A stretch of DNA of 10,498 nt from JAOABP01 sp964590395 (GCA_964590395.1 CAZPVT010000011.1:1-10498); one strand, 5' to 3'; counted from the stretch's first letter, positions 1-6,264 are shown. Notes: generated from the sequence alone by a model not told the origin. Program-made: numbers and translations.

Positions 1-175
1 TAATCCGGATTTACCGCGCAGAGATTGCCAATTCTCTTTTTCCGGAGTTTCAGCGTTTATAAAAATTTAACCTATAGGTTAAAAAATTAAACCCGGTTAA
101 ATTTGCTTTACGACTTTGATTTTCAATAACTTATAATAAATTTTCCAGTTTTTTTGACCCCATCCCCGGAACCGT
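1..175 (+). repeat. Left arm of a 175-bp terminal inverted repeat
   Basis: Positions 1-175 match the reverse complement of 10325-10498. The outer 103 bp are identical. Substitutions lie at 104, 106 and 112, and there is one length difference in a T run (seven T at 149-155 here, six in the other copy). Similarity stops after GGAACCGT. The arm is AT-rich and non-coding. It holds an 18-bp perfect palindrome (66-83), a 17-bp near-palindrome with one mismatched pair (86-102), a TATAAT at 132-137 pointing inward, and an outer tip that can fold. The differences between arms, and the unrelated inner flanks, rule out a simple read-through duplication. It is probably a dispersed intergenic or MITE-like repeat; its family was not recognised. 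Confidence 0.93.
61..83 (-). terminator. Possible weak terminator hairpin in the left repeat arm
   Basis: Read leftward, the perfect palindrome TTTAACCTATAGGTTAAA (66-83) gives a 7-bp stem with a TATA loop and is followed directly by five T (65-61). This is the form of an intrinsic terminator, but the stem is AU-rich and therefore weak. It would be a second stop behind the stronger terminator at 430-459. A protein-binding palindrome is an equally good reading. Confidence 0.3.
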
Positions 176-430
176 CCCCTGCAGGATAGTGAGTTCTGTT
201 TTGGCGATTCCGTCCGGTATCGTTTTTGCCACAGCATGAACAGGGGTGGTGATTTGAGCCCGGTTAACGGCTATGTTGAGGGTTTTGTGCAGAGTGCCGG
301 GTCTGGTTTGCGGAATGGTTTGGGGTTGGGTGGTGGTTAGGACCGCGGATTTGGATTTGGTTATGATATTAAAGGCGTTACCGATACTGGCTGGGATAGC
401 AGTCTGGAGGATGGTGGGCGGGTTTAAGTT
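176..430. other. Non-coding stretch between left repeat and terminator
   Basis: No supported gene was found. The plus strand is markedly G/T-rich. A minus-strand frame stays open from just after the stop codon of the 485-964 gene to a TAA at 131-133 inside the repeat. It has no usable ATG until deep in the repeat, and its translation is Thr/Pro/Ala-rich. The open frame is probably a by-product of strand composition, although a decayed gene end cannot be excluded. A 62-codon plus-strand frame (273-461) has no ribosome-binding site and runs through the terminator hairpin, so it is not called. Confidence 0.5.
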
Positions 431-459
431 AAATAAAAACCGCCCGTTACGGGCGGTTT
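430..459 (-). terminator. Intrinsic terminator of the leftward gene series
   Basis: The stem is a 9-bp perfect inverted repeat, AAACCGCCC (437-445) and GGGCGGTTT (451-459), with a 5-nt loop. Read on the minus strand, the GC-rich part of the stem is followed by TTTTTATTT. It lies 25 bp past the stop codon of the last minus-strand gene, where a rho-independent terminator is expected. Confidence 0.88.
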
Positions 460-484
460 GACCGAGCCAGTTCAGGAGAGGTGC

Positions 485-964
485 TTAATGCTGAGGATAG
501 GGCCCTCTCTGTCGTTTATGCTCTTGCCTTTTGTGCCGGAACCGGTGTTGCATCATCGGACGTGGTCCGTCCTCTATGCCCAGCATCGGCAGGAAACTTT
601 TGCGCTGTTCCGGGGTAAGGATTTTGTAAATCTCTATCTGGTGATTGACCTTTGCCAGCGCCAGTTTGTTTTTTAACTCGCTAAGCTCTTTGACCTTGGC
701 AATTATCTTCTGCGCCTCAAGTTTTTCTGCCTGCCAGAGTCCGATAAGTTCCAGTCTTTTGATCTGAATTTCGTTTTCAATCGGTAGGATCTCTTTGAGG
801 TGTTTAAGTTGCAGAGCCTGGAGTTGTTCTTGCTGGGTATCGGTCAGGTCTGGTATCGGTGGTCCTATCATCGGTGCTGGTTCCTGTTCTGCAAGGACAC
901 TGCCGAATAGCAGGATGATGCCGGTGATTATAATACCGGCGGTTACTCTTTTTCTGTCTCTCAT
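485..964 (-). CDS. Spy/CpxP-like LTxxQ periplasmic protein
   Basis: A 159-residue exported protein, probably a periplasmic chaperone or stress sensor of the Spy/CpxP/ZraP type. The N-terminus is a clear signal peptide: basic RDRKR, a hydrophobic core at about 9-20, and likely cleavage after VLA near residue 25. The mature part is helical and charged. It has the two family-type motifs, LTDTQ (40-44) and LTPEQ (116-120), separated by a long coiled-coil-like helix. The C-terminus (about 131-159) is rich in His, Arg and Gln and could bind metal. The ATG has an excellent AAAGGAGG six bases upstream. It is the last gene of the sigma/anti-sigma cassette, 16 bp after the preceding gene, and is followed by a terminator. 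Family-level function is fairly safe; the ligand and the regulatory direction are inference. Confidence 0.8.
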   Translation of the reverse strand: MRDRKRVTAGIIITGIILLFGSVLAEQEPAPMIGPPIPDLTDTQQEQLQALQLKHLKEILPIENEIQIKRLELIGLWQAEKLEAQKIIAKVKELSELKNKLALAKVNHQIEIYKILTPEQRKSFLPMLGIEDGPRPMMQHRFRHKRQEHKRQRGPYPQH

Positions 965-980
965 TTTATTCCTCCTTTAA

Positions 981-1454
981 TTAAAATCTCTGCCATCTTC
1001 TTCTGGGTCCTCTGCCTCTGGAAAACGGTGGTGGTCCGGGTGGAGGTCCTTGAATCATTCTACAGCAGGCACGGCGGACCCTTTCCCGGTGTTCTGGGGG
1101 CAGAAGCAGTTCTACGTTTCTGCCGGTTTTAAAGACCTCGCGGTTCATTTCCTGATGAATCTCGCCCAGTTTTTGTAGGATCTGTTCTAAGAGCGCAGGT
1201 TCTGGGTCTTCCGCAAGTGCGAGCCGTGCCAGTTCTGCCCGGGCAGACCAGTATTCAATGCGCAGTGAATCCATTTTGCGGTGGTGTTCATTAAGTAGAG
1301 GGGCAAATCTCTGGGGGGCATTCTTTATTGCCTGGCGTATTGGCAGGAAACGGGCACGGGTGCGACGGTAACGGTGGAAGACAAATGCACCGAACGCTGC
1401 CAGGTTTAATCCGAGTGAAGCGGCAAGGATGATATAAAGCCAGCGGTTTTTCAT
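981..1454 (-). CDS. Membrane-anchored Spy/CnrR-like sensor protein
   Basis: A 157-residue protein with one N-terminal transmembrane segment (about 5-26), a basic patch (HRYRRTRAR) and an all-helical domain (about 40-132). The domain resembles the heavy-metal-resistance/Spy superfamily (CnrX, ZraP). A diverged LPPEHRERV (118-126) occupies the place of the usual LTPEQR. A Cys pair (130-131) and a Pro/Gly/Arg-rich tail (134-157) follow. The extended part is likely periplasmic, as in CnrX, which senses metal and talks to an anti-sigma factor. The start overlaps the upstream anti-sigma stop as ATGA, implying translational coupling; only a weak GGGG precedes it. Pairing with the anti-sigma factor as its sensor is inferred from gene order. 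The metal-sensing role is unproven, since no conserved ligand set was verified. Confidence 0.7.
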   Translation of the reverse strand: MKNRWLYIILAASLGLNLAAFGAFVFHRYRRTRARFLPIRQAIKNAPQRFAPLLNEHHRKMDSLRIEYWSARAELARLALAEDPEPALLEQILQKLGEIHQEMNREVFKTGRNVELLLPPEHRERVRRACCRMIQGPPPGPPPFSRGRGPRRRWQRF

Positions 1455-1894
1455 TGTTGCCCCGCGTTTTCAATCACAAACAGATTGTCCAGTGATGGTT
1501 CGGCATTGAGGAACGAGATTTCCGTGTAGATGCCGTTGGTGCGCGCCAGTGCTGAGCCGAGCATTATGCCCAGTCCGATCGCAAAAATGACCAGGATGGC
1601 ACCCAGTAGTTGCCAGACCGGTGTTAAAACCTGGCGCGGTTTAAACTTTTTCTGTTCCTGCCTTAGTTGCGCCTGAATCCTTGTTACCAGATAAGGTGGT
1701 GTTTCCGGTGCTGGGATGGTGAGCATAACCTCTTTTATATCCGTTAAATCTTGTAACAGCCGGGCACATTCCGGGCATTGCGCCAGATGTTTTTCCACCC
1801 GCCCTTTTTCCCGGGTTGAAATCACACCATCCGCATAAGCGGAGAGCAGAAGTTTTATCCTCTTGCAGGCTTTCATTTTCGCTATATTAGACAC
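1451..1894 (-). CDS. Zinc-finger (ZAS/zf-HC2) anti-sigma factor
   Basis: A membrane-bound anti-sigma factor that should sequester the ECF sigma factor encoded just upstream. With the chosen GTG start the protein is 147 residues. A ZAS-type motif is visible as C10, then H36xxxC40xxC43 (Cx25HxxxCxxC), followed by a linker, one transmembrane segment (about 93-116) and a short extracytoplasmic tail. The GTG at 1894 was preferred because a perfect AAGGAGG (1908-1902) ends seven bases before it. An alternative ATG at 1927 overlaps the sigma stop as ATGA and would add 11 basic residues (KKLRSKGGAL), but it has only a GAGGGGG upstream. The downstream neighbour overlaps by 4 nt. Anti-sigma function follows from the motif and gene order; the start remains open. 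Confidence 0.85.
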   Translation of the reverse strand: MSNIAKMKACKRIKLLLSAYADGVISTREKGRVEKHLAQCPECARLLQDLTDIKEVMLTIPAPETPPYLVTRIQAQLRQEQKKFKPRQVLTPVWQLLGAILVIFAIGLGIMLGSALARTNGIYTEISFLNAEPSLDNLFVIENAGQQ

Positions 1895-1901
1895 CAGAGC
1901 G

Positions 1902-1908
1902 CCTCCTT
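1902..1908 (-). promoter_or_regulatory. Strong Shine-Dalgarno deciding the anti-sigma start
   Basis: AAGGAGG on the minus strand lies inside the longer open frame, 7 bases before GTG (1894-1892). A perfect anti-16S match at ideal spacing argues for the internal GTG over the upstream ATG at 1927, which would put this site inside the coding region. Confidence 0.65.
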
Positions 1909-1923
1909 TACTGCGAAGTTTTT

Positions 1924-2481
1924 TCATATCAGCCCCCTCTTTTTTGCAGGCAGAAGTAATTCGTGCAGTTTTGCCTTTGCCCGCACCAGGAGCGAATCAA
2001 CCGCACGCACCGATTTGCCCATTATCTGCGCAATCTCTTTGTAACTCAACTGTTCATAAACAGATAATATGAGCGCGGTGCGCTGTTCGGCGGTTAACTC
2101 CTGCAGGACGCATCTCACCAGTTCCTGTCTTCTTTTTCTTAAATACTCCTCCTCGGGGAGATGTTTAGATTCAATTGTCATCGATTCGGCGAGTTTCTCA
2201 ACCGGCCGACGCCGGGTTTTGTAGTTCAGGGTGAGGTTAATGCCAATCCGGAAAAGCCAGGTTTTGAAACTGCTTCTCTCCTGAAAACGGCTTATGTTCT
2301 GCCATGCCTTAACCCAGGTCTGCTGGGTCAGTTCTTCAGCATCGGTCTGGTTGTTAACGAGGCGATAGATAAATGAGTAAAGGCCCGGGGAATGTTTGAC
2401 GACCAGGCTCTCAAAAGCCGATAGGTTGCCCGCCTTTGCCTGCCTCAGCAGGTCCTGCTCATTTACCTGTTGTTCAGTCAA
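1924..2481 (-). CDS. ECF-type RNA polymerase sigma factor (sigma-E-like)
   Basis: A 185-residue extracytoplasmic-function sigma factor that directs RNA polymerase to envelope-stress or metal-stress promoters. Sigma region 2 spans about 22-92, with DAEELTQQTWVKAW for core binding and FKTWLFRIGINLTLNY for -10 recognition. Region 4 spans about 126-176 (LTAEQRTALIL, then the helix-turn-helix YKEIAQIMGKSVRAVDSLL) for -35 recognition. The length is normal for the family. The start appears to be TTG at 2481: an in-frame stop lies two codons upstream, and no good Shine-Dalgarno precedes it. Translation may therefore be weak or coupled to the disulfide oxidoreductase gene ending 24 bp upstream. The zinc-finger anti-sigma gene follows, so the pair is probably a sigma/anti-sigma module. 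Its regulon cannot be told from the window. Confidence 0.92.
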   Translation of the reverse strand: MTEQQVNEQDLLRQAKAGNLSAFESLVVKHSPGLYSFIYRLVNNQTDAEELTQQTWVKAWQNISRFQERSSFKTWLFRIGINLTLNYKTRRRPVEKLAESMTIESKHLPEEEYLRKRRQELVRCVLQELTAEQRTALILSVYEQLSYKEIAQIMGKSVRAVDSLLVRAKAKLHELLLPAKKRGLI

Positions 2482-2505
2482 TATTCATTATTTTAGACCC
2501 GAAAA

Positions 2506-3165
2506 TCAGCCTGATACTGCGGTACTACCGGTGAAGTTTAGTATTTCAGCCAGCAGTTTCTCCTCCGGCACCGCTCCCTCAATCTGCCGGATCTGGTTGA
2601 TTAAGGTCTTGGGCACAGCCATCACGTTGTAATAGTTGGCAAGGACCGGAAACTCCTGAGCATCAATCGCATTGGCAGTTATCCTGTCGGACTCAAACGC
2701 AAACCGCTGTGCCAGACTTACCATCATGGGGCAGAATGGACAGGTCAGAGTAACGAATACATCAATTCGGACCGGCTGATTTAAAGTCTTGAGCCGTTCC
2801 CGGGTTAAAGGTTTTAGTCCGCTGTCCTGTTTTCCTATAAGTTGAATCGCATTCAAAAGCGAGGTGAACTCATAGCCCGCGGGCACACCGTAGAATCTGA
2901 TGCCGTAATCTTTTTCACCCGCCACAATTAACGCCGGAACCCGCTCCACCTGAAACTGCGCCACCTGCTCCTTATCCTGCAGAAAGTCATAGACCTCCAG
3001 TTTAATCTGTTCGCTCGTCTGAGCGAGCTCCTCTGCCAGTTGACGATTTTCCCGGCAGAACTGACACTCCATCTCCTGAGTAAATACAATCAGCCGCACC
3101 GGATTAGTCAAACCTTTAAGTGCGGTCTGAAGCTGGGCTTTTACATCTTCGCCGAGTAAAGCCAT
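2506..3165 (-). CDS. Protein disulfide oxidoreductase, two thioredoxin folds
   Basis: A 219-residue cytoplasmic-type thiol oxidoreductase related to the glutaredoxin-like PDO of Pyrococcus and other thermophiles. It consists of two tandem thioredoxin folds. The first has C34-Q-F-C37 and a cis-proline motif VP (76-77). The second has C142-P-F-C145 and VP (184-185). Both active sites are intact. There is no signal peptide, so it most likely acts in the cytosol on protein disulfides or as an electron donor. The open frame extends to 3324, but the ATG at 3165 is chosen because an AAAGGAG lies just upstream and the extra residues resemble no thioredoxin sequence and overlap the end of the CapA gene. 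It lies 58 bp after the CapA gene and 24 bp before the sigma gene. Thermophily is inference. Confidence 0.88.
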   Translation of the reverse strand: MALLGEDVKAQLQTALKGLTNPVRLIVFTQEMECQFCRENRQLAEELAQTSEQIKLEVYDFLQDKEQVAQFQVERVPALIVAGEKDYGIRFYGVPAGYEFTSLLNAIQLIGKQDSGLKPLTRERLKTLNQPVRIDVFVTLTCPFCPMMVSLAQRFAFESDRITANAIDAQEFPVLANYYNVMAVPKTLINQIRQIEGAVPEEKLLAEILNFTGSTAVSG

Positions 3166-3223
3166 AACACTCCTTTCTACGATAATTAGACAGGATTTCT
3201 CTAAACTCCGGTGCGGTTGGTCC

Positions 3224-6160
3224 TCATCTGCCGGTGATAATGATCTTACGGGTGATTTGCATATCCTGTGTGATAAACCGGCAGAAATAGGTGCCTTTAG
3301 CAACCGGTTGACCAAGGTGATCAAGCAGGTCCCATTGCAGGTAATGCCAGCCAGCCGGCATCTCCCCGCTGATCAGTGTGCGCACCAATTGACCCACACA
3401 GTTGTAGACCTTTAACCCAACCAGACCGGTTTGAGGCAGATGGAGGCGAATGTGGATGTTATTGTGTGCTGGTGTCGGTTGAGCCGTGAACTTTACATCT
3501 TTACCCCTGATACCGGGTAGATGTTCGGCTATTCCGATGCAGTGCTGGTAAATAACGTCGGTGTATCTGATCTCCCCTTCGGTAATTGGAGATGCGATGC
3601 GGATTTGTAGCCAGTTGAAATCATTCGGGCATTTAACCGTCATTCCGGGCAGGAAGTTCTGCCAGGGTGTCCATTTGATCACGCCGACATCATCAAACCA
3701 GACCTGCCCCGTGCCCGAATCCGGACCCGCACTTTTCAAAAACAGGTCAAAGAAAAGGGCATTATTGGGCACCGATGTGGTCTGATACCGGAACTGCCAG
3801 TCAAATGTGCTGTTAAGTGATTGGGTAAGACTGCAGGACCTGACTACCATTCCTCCAGTCCGGGAGTTGTAACAGTTGAGCAAAAGATTGACATTCCGGC
3901 AATTATCCCCTTTTATCCAGGCATAAACCGTTAACTCCCCGCTGTCGCGAGGGAGTACCGGCCTTTCCTCCAGATTGGTAAAAACCATACCTGTGCCCGC
4001 CTGCCGAATTTGGGATAGTGATCTTCCGCCACGCCGGGCAACCGAATCGTAAAACTCTGCCGGCTGATTGAGAAACCACATTGTCGCTCCCTCATCCTCC
4101 ATATTACCAAACCAGACAATCTCTCTACCGAAGCGCACCTGCCAATCTCCCGCAGGGGTGATTTCGTTAATTGCCCAGATGTCACCCGATTCGCTGACAG
4201 GACATGGTACAGAAACCATCCAGCCGGTATCCGGCAGAAGACTTGTCGGTAAAATGTTATTGCACATTCTGCGGTAAATCTGAGTGGTATCAAGTACCAC
4301 GTGGGCAGTGGCACTTTCCCGGTCAACAATAAGATAGGTGTTCAAGTCCCGGGAGAGACGGGCAAGGTGGCGTAGGATATTGACACCGAGTTCGCCTTTC
4401 GCCGGTCCGGGGATGTAATCGTCAATATAGACCGGGGTTACCGTAAAGTGATAAAATCCCCGCTGGTCAAGAAGGGATTGGAGAATGATTGAAGGGTAGG
4501 TTTCCGGATACTCCTGGTCAAAGGCGAAGTTGCCAAGCGAATGGGTAATAAGTTTTCCCTGATAGACCTCAAGCCCCTGTAGAATATGGGGATGATGGCA
4601 GATGATTAAGTCCGCACCTTGGTCAATGATGCGGTGGCGGAGCTGGATTGCGTTGCAGTTTGGGTTTTCGGCTGCCGGGTAATACCACTCGTCATCAGAT
4701 TGGTCAAAAGGAAACTCCGAATACTCCTCTCCCGCGTGGAGTTGCACAATGATAAAGTCGCTTACCTTTTTTGCCTGATTGAGCGCCTGAAAGATGCGCC
4801 AGGTGTCCTGTTCAGCAAAGCCGGGTTTGTTATAACCCGCATTCAGATACGGCTGATAGTTGTCATATTGTCCTGTGCGGTCGCTGTAGCAGAGAAAACC
4901 AAAGTTGACGCCGGATTTAACCAGAAATGCGGGCTGAAACGCCTGATAGGCATCTGTGCCTGCACCACTGTACTTTATCCCGGCTGAATAATTCAGAAGT
5001 TCACAGGTCTGGTTCAGTCCTGCCAGCCCGTAATCAATAATGTGGTTGTTGGCAAGGGAGACAAAGTCAATTCCGGCATAGGTAAGACCACGGACATTGG
5101 TTGGTCTGCCCCGAAAAACAATCGGCTTGGTGGGATGGGGTGTGCCCTGATCGGTCAATGGGCATTCCAGGTTGGCGCTGGTAATGTCAGCAGCATCACC
5201 GAGCAGATGTTTGACCCGGGCAAATACTCCTTCTGGACCGAGCGAATCAATTATGCCCCCGGGCAGGTCGTAGCGCCTTGCCAGCATAACATCGCCGACA
5301 AAGTTCAGTTTTAAAGGAAAACTGCTTTCCCCGGGTTCAACCTTGACCCGGGCTGAATCCCTGCCCCATCTGTCGGTAGAGTCGCACACCTCACACAGCA
5401 CCGTGAAGAGATGCTCATCCCGCACCGTATAGGTGTGAACCGGACAGGAGTCGGTGCTTGTTGCACCATCACCAAATGACCAGAAATAACGATGAGCGCG
5501 GGAGTCCGGGTCGGTAACCCGGCTGTAAAAATGGGCCGTGGTCTCGAAACTGCCATCCTGATTAGGCTGGATATTGCCAGTCTCATACCAGATTGTCACC
5601 TGCGGTGCCACTGGCAGGAGCCGGGTGATATCCACAATATCATCAAAATAGACCACGCCGGTGTCCAGGCTGTCCCGGTCATTAATAAATACGATACCAG
5701 TTACCGTGGCCAGATGACTAAACCGGGCAAGCCAGTCTTCACCGACCGGTAATAGATAGCAGTTCCAGGTGTTTAGGGGAAACGCACCCTGATAAACCGT
5801 AATCCACTGCTCAGGGTCGACCTTTTCCGTGCCAGCAAAGGAGTAGAACAATGTCTCAGCCGCACCAATCAGTCCGAACCCTTGAATTTCCGCCAGCGCT
5901 GTTACATAGACGTAAACAGCAATTACGGTGTTCGTGTCTAGCGCTATTGGCAGAATCGGTTTTACCTTCCAGGTGTTGCCAGAGAGTTTTAGCGCATAAC
6001 GGGAATGATTATGAGTGATAACTGAGTCCAGTTGCCAGGAGTCAGGCTCTAAGTCTTGGTTCGGAAAAGAGAAAAGTTCTACCCTGCCGGATTCAAAGTT
6101 CTCGATCGTATCCGCGGGCACCGCAATCAGGACGCTAATCAAAAGCCAGCCCATTGTCAC
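3224..6160 (-). CDS. Secreted modular CapA (PGA_cap)-domain protein
   Basis: A 978-residue exported protein. In order: signal peptide (about 1-16); a beta-rich carbohydrate-binding-like domain (about 19-180, ending in VVYFDDIVD); a PKD domain (about 186-275, with FWSFGDG at 226-232 and HTYTV); and a CapA/PgsA metallophosphoesterase-like domain (about 284-580). The last has FVGDVML (287-293), NLECPLT (330-336), SLANNHIIDYG (368-378), QLHAGEEY (473-480), CHHPH (521-525) and SLGNF (541-545). A second carbohydrate-binding-like domain (about 680-825, WFDDVGV) and a FlgD/T9SS type-A-like beta domain (about 888-978, VKVYN-like core, GTYFCRF) follow. CapA proteins are linked to poly-gamma-glutamate or capsule handling; here the role is probably at the cell surface or in polysaccharide or peptide turnover. 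The start is GTG 6160 or, equally plausibly, ATG 6154. The predicted transcript begins near 6162, so the mRNA would be almost leaderless. Confidence 0.88.
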   Translation of the reverse strand: MTMGWLLISVLIAVPADTIENFESGRVELFSFPNQDLEPDSWQLDSVITHNHSRYALKLSGNTWKVKPILPIALDTNTVIAVYVYVTALAEIQGFGLIGAAETLFYSFAGTEKVDPEQWITVYQGAFPLNTWNCYLLPVGEDWLARFSHLATVTGIVFINDRDSLDTGVVYFDDIVDITRLLPVAPQVTIWYETGNIQPNQDGSFETTAHFYSRVTDPDSRAHRYFWSFGDGATSTDSCPVHTYTVRDEHLFTVLCEVCDSTDRWGRDSARVKVEPGESSFPLKLNFVGDVMLARRYDLPGGIIDSLGPEGVFARVKHLLGDAADITSANLECPLTDQGTPHPTKPIVFRGRPTNVRGLTYAGIDFVSLANNHIIDYGLAGLNQTCELLNYSAGIKYSGAGTDAYQAFQPAFLVKSGVNFGFLCYSDRTGQYDNYQPYLNAGYNKPGFAEQDTWRIFQALNQAKKVSDFIIVQLHAGEEYSEFPFDQSDDEWYYPAAENPNCNAIQLRHRIIDQGADLIICHHPHILQGLEVYQGKLITHSLGNFAFDQEYPETYPSIILQSLLDQRGFYHFTVTPVYIDDYIPGPAKGELGVNILRHLARLSRDLNTYLIVDRESATAHVVLDTTQIYRRMCNNILPTSLLPDTGWMVSVPCPVSESGDIWAINEITPAGDWQVRFGREIVWFGNMEDEGATMWFLNQPAEFYDSVARRGGRSLSQIRQAGTGMVFTNLEERPVLPRDSGELTVYAWIKGDNCRNVNLLLNCYNSRTGGMVVRSCSLTQSLNSTFDWQFRYQTTSVPNNALFFDLFLKSAGPDSGTGQVWFDDVGVIKWTPWQNFLPGMTVKCPNDFNWLQIRIASPITEGEIRYTDVIYQHCIGIAEHLPGIRGKDVKFTAQPTPAHNNIHIRLHLPQTGLVGLKVYNCVGQLVRTLISGEMPAGWHYLQWDLLDHLGQPVAKGTYFCRFITQDMQITRKIIITGR

Positions 6161-6168
6161 CGGTTAAA

Positions 6169-6196
6169 ATCATAATCCAGTATGTTAGAATGTCAA
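6169..6196 (-). promoter_or_regulatory. Sigma70-type promoter for the leftward CapA gene
   Basis: On the minus strand a consensus TTGACA (6196-6191) is followed by a 16-bp spacer and TATGAT (6174-6169), five of six matching TATAAT. Transcription would start near 6162, only 2-8 bases before the possible starts GTG 6160 and ATG 6154. The promoter probably drives the CapA gene and perhaps the genes beyond it. Confidence 0.8.
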
Positions 6197-6246
6197 ACTG
6201 TCAGTGGGGACAAAAGACGGGTTCGGTTTGACCGATTTGACAGTTT
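6195..6246. promoter_or_regulatory. Inverted repeat spanning both -35 boxes
   Basis: AAACTGTCA (6195-6203) and its exact complement TGACAGTTT (6238-6246) overlap the -35 regions of the two divergent promoters, with 34 bases between arms. A regulator bound to both arms could control both directions. Alternatively the symmetry may simply come from the two TTGACA boxes plus a few chance bases. Confidence 0.35.
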
Positions 6247-6264
6247 AATCCCTTCGGTTATGAT
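6237..6264 (+). promoter_or_regulatory. ftcD: Sigma70-type promoter for the ftcD operon
   Basis: TTGACA (6237-6242), a 16-bp spacer and TATGAT (6259-6264) form a near-consensus promoter identical in boxes and spacing to the opposing one. Transcription should begin near 6271. That gives a leader of about 25 bases with AAGGAG (6283-6288) seven bases before the ATG at 6296. Confidence 0.85.

Noticed and set aside
176..430. Possible extended homology between the two inner flanks (shared GTTTTG and GGGTTTTGTGC strings).
   Set aside because: The matches are short and not collinear (at different distances from the repeats), so they are better explained by similar G/T-rich composition.
273..461. 62-codon plus-strand ORF with a hydrophobic translation.
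   Set aside because: No ribosome-binding site, runs through the terminator hairpin, and the G/T-rich strand naturally gives Val/Leu/Gly/Trp-rich frames.
3166..3324. 53-residue N-terminal extension of the disulfide oxidoreductase.
   Set aside because: It overlaps the CapA gene end, lacks thioredoxin-like sequence, and ATG 3165 has a good ribosome-binding site.
3931..4329. 132-codon minus-strand ORF in another frame of the CapA gene.
   Set aside because: It lies entirely inside the well-supported CapA frame and its translation shows no recognisable domain.
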